From positions 1 to 22,863 of the forward strand of contig JBQCIO010000166.1 in NCBI GenBank assembly GCA_051953655.1: a DNA stretch of 22,863 nucleotides. Direction: 5' to 3'. Both the position numbers and the translations under genes were made by a program. The notes under the pieces are model-generated. The model was given only the letters and a program-made list of their open reading frames with translations. It was not told where the DNA came from and made no database searches. Origin of the DNA: JBQCHF01 sp051953655 (GTDB lineage Bacteria; Actinomycetota; Actinomycetes; Motilibacterales; Motilibacteraceae). Positions 21,741 through 22,863 of the stretch are shown here, one piece after another (positions within the stretch are counted from its first letter, which is position 1; each line of letters begins with the position of its first letter).

Positions 21741-22863
21741 TCAGGCGCGGGGAGCCGCCGTCGGCAGCGGAAGGTGCTCGAGGAACCAGCCGCGGGCCAG
21801 CGCCGCCACGGCGTCCAGCGCGCCGGGCTCCTCGAACAGGTGGGTGGCGCCGGGCACGACGACCAGCTCGTTCGGGCAGCGCAGCTGCTGCTGGGCCCGC
21901 CGGTTCAGGTCGAGCACCTGCTGGTCGTGGCCGCCCACCACGAGCAGCGTCGGCGCGCGGACCCCGGCCAGCGCCTCGCCGGCCAGGTCCGGCCGCCCAC
22001 CCCGGCTGACCACGGCCTGCACCTCGGCGTCCGGCTCCGCGGCGGCGCGCAGGGCGGCCGCCGCGCCGGTGCTGGCCCCGAACCAGCCGACGCCGAGGCC
22101 GCCGAGCCCGGGTTGCCCGTGCACCCAGCGGGTGGCCCCGGACAGGCGCCGGGCCAGCAGCTCGACGTCGAAGACGTTGGAGCGGTCGGCCTCCTCCAGC
22201 GGGCTGAGCAGGTCGAGCAGGAGGGTGGCGAGGCCGGCGCGCCCGAGCGAGCGGGCGACGGCCAGGTTGCGCGGGCTGTGCCGGCTGCTGCCGCTGCCGT
22301 GGGCGAAGACGACGACGCCGCGGGCCCGGGCGGGCACGGTGAGGTGACCGGGCAGCACCACGGCGTCGGCGTCCACGAGCACCTCGTCGTCGCGCACCGG
22401 TCCGGCCCCGTCCGACGCCGCGCCGGAGGGACCGGTGGGCGTCGGTGCGGGTGCCGGCCGGGCGGGGTGCGGTGCGCCGGACAGCAGCGCCCGCACCTGC
22501 TCGTCGGTGGTCGCGGTGAAGTCCGCGTACCACTCGCCGACGGCCACCAGCGGCTCGGGCGTCTCCAGCGCGACGACGTCGTCGGCCACGGTCCGCAGCA
22601 CCGGCAGCGCCTCGGGCGGGGCGACCGGCACGGCGAGGACGACGCTGCTCGCGCCGCGCTCGCGGGCCACCTTGCAGGCGGCCAGAGCGGTGGAGCCGGT
22701 GGCCACGCCGTCGTCGACGACGAGCGCGGTGTGCCCGGCCAGCGGCACCGGGGCGCGGTCCCCGCGCAGCCGCCGGGCGCGGGCGGCCAGCTCGGCCGCC
22801 TCGCGCTGCTCCACCTCGCGCAGCTCGTCCGGCCCGACCCCGGTCGCCTGCAGCACCCGCTGG
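21741..22863 (-). CDS. Phosphoribosyltransferase-alpha/beta hydrolase fusion protein, N terminus cut by window edge
   Basis: 373 residues are visible; the frame is still open at the window end, so the N terminus lies outside. First comes the end of a type I phosphoribosyltransferase domain: the PRPP-binding loop LVVDDGVATGSTA (about 22700-22730) followed by VVLAVPVAPPEAL and LETPEPLVAVGEWYADF. A Pro/Ala linker of about 30 residues leads to a dienelactone-hydrolase-like domain: VVVFAHGSGSSRHS, the nucleophile elbow GASTG with its Ser codon at 22071-22073, an acidic residue in VVGGHD and a His in GATHLFEE. Such fusions exist in actinobacteria, but their substrates are not established as far as I know. 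The 147-base gap to the AI-2E gene shows only short GC-rich dyads around 21610 and 21700. Confidence 0.87.
   Translation of the reverse strand, partial: QRVLQATGVGPDELREVEQREAAELAARARRLRGDRAPVPLAGHTALVVDDGVATGSTALAACKVARERGASSVVLAVPVAPPEALPVLRTVADDVVALETPEPLVAVGEWYADFTATTDEQVRALLSGAPHPARPAPAPTPTGPSGAASDGAGPVRDDEVLVDADAVVLPGHLTVPARARGVVVFAHGSGSSRHSPRNLAVARSLGRAGLATLLLDLLSPLEEADRSNVFDVELLARRLSGATRWVHGQPGLGGLGVGWFGASTGAAAALRAAAEPDAEVQAVVSRGGRPDLAGEALAGVRAPTLLVVGGHDQQVLDLNRRAQQQLRCPNELVVVPGATHLFEEPGALDAVAALARGWFLEHLPLPTAAPRA

Overview
The window is very GC-rich, with G or C at almost every third codon position. It has many GTG starts, frequent 4-base ATGA/GTGA overlaps, cytosine-rich lipoprotein leaders and an F420-type LLM oxidoreductase. 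Together these point to a high-GC actinomycete. A member of the Geodermatophilaceae (Blastococcus, Geodermatophilus, Modestobacter) is my guess from overall style; no marker gene proves it.

Layout. (1) Positions 2-5866, plus strand: an operon with the end of a ribose-type (CUT2) sugar ABC ATPase, its permease and its lipoprotein binding protein, then a D-2-hydroxyacid dehydrogenase, an IdnO-type 5-ketogluconate reductase and an IdnD-type L-idonate dehydrogenase. The enzymes suggest uptake of a keto-aldonate or idonate-like sugar acid and its conversion to gluconate. A perfect 19-bp inverted repeat lies at the start of the hydroxyacid dehydrogenase gene, just after the binding-protein gene. 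A GC-rich hairpin follows idnD. (2) 6034-7233: a DUF475/TerC-like membrane protein. (3) 7236-8102, minus strand: an IclR-family regulator, divergent from the next operon; the shared control region is packed with inverted repeats. (4) 8304-18737, plus strand: an apparent ten-gene unit of about 10.4 kb. It encodes an OpuC/ProU-type (betaine/choline-class) ABC transporter, a formaldehyde-activating-enzyme (Fae) homologue, a mandelate-racemase-subgroup enolase-superfamily enzyme, a PuuC-type aldehyde dehydrogenase, a 3-hydroxyisobutyrate-dehydrogenase-family enzyme, an iron-type alcohol dehydrogenase and a GabD-type semialdehyde dehydrogenase. I cannot match this combination to a described pathway, and it is the best candidate here for an undescribed system. 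(5) 18738-19269: a non-coding region between convergent genes, with several strong hairpins, two of which are diverged copies of one unit spaced 82 bp apart. (6) 19270-22863, minus strand: an F420-dependent LLM oxidoreductase, an AI-2E-family membrane protein, and the C-terminal part of a phosphoribosyltransferase-alpha/beta hydrolase fusion that runs off the window.

How the large unit may work (inference): the IclR protein senses a pathway compound and controls a promoter at about 8109-8303. The OpuC-type transporter imports a charged, perhaps N- or S-methylated, compound. The enolase-superfamily enzyme and four dehydrogenases then convert the carbon skeleton to central metabolites, and the Fae homologue handles formaldehyde or another reactive aldehyde released on the way.
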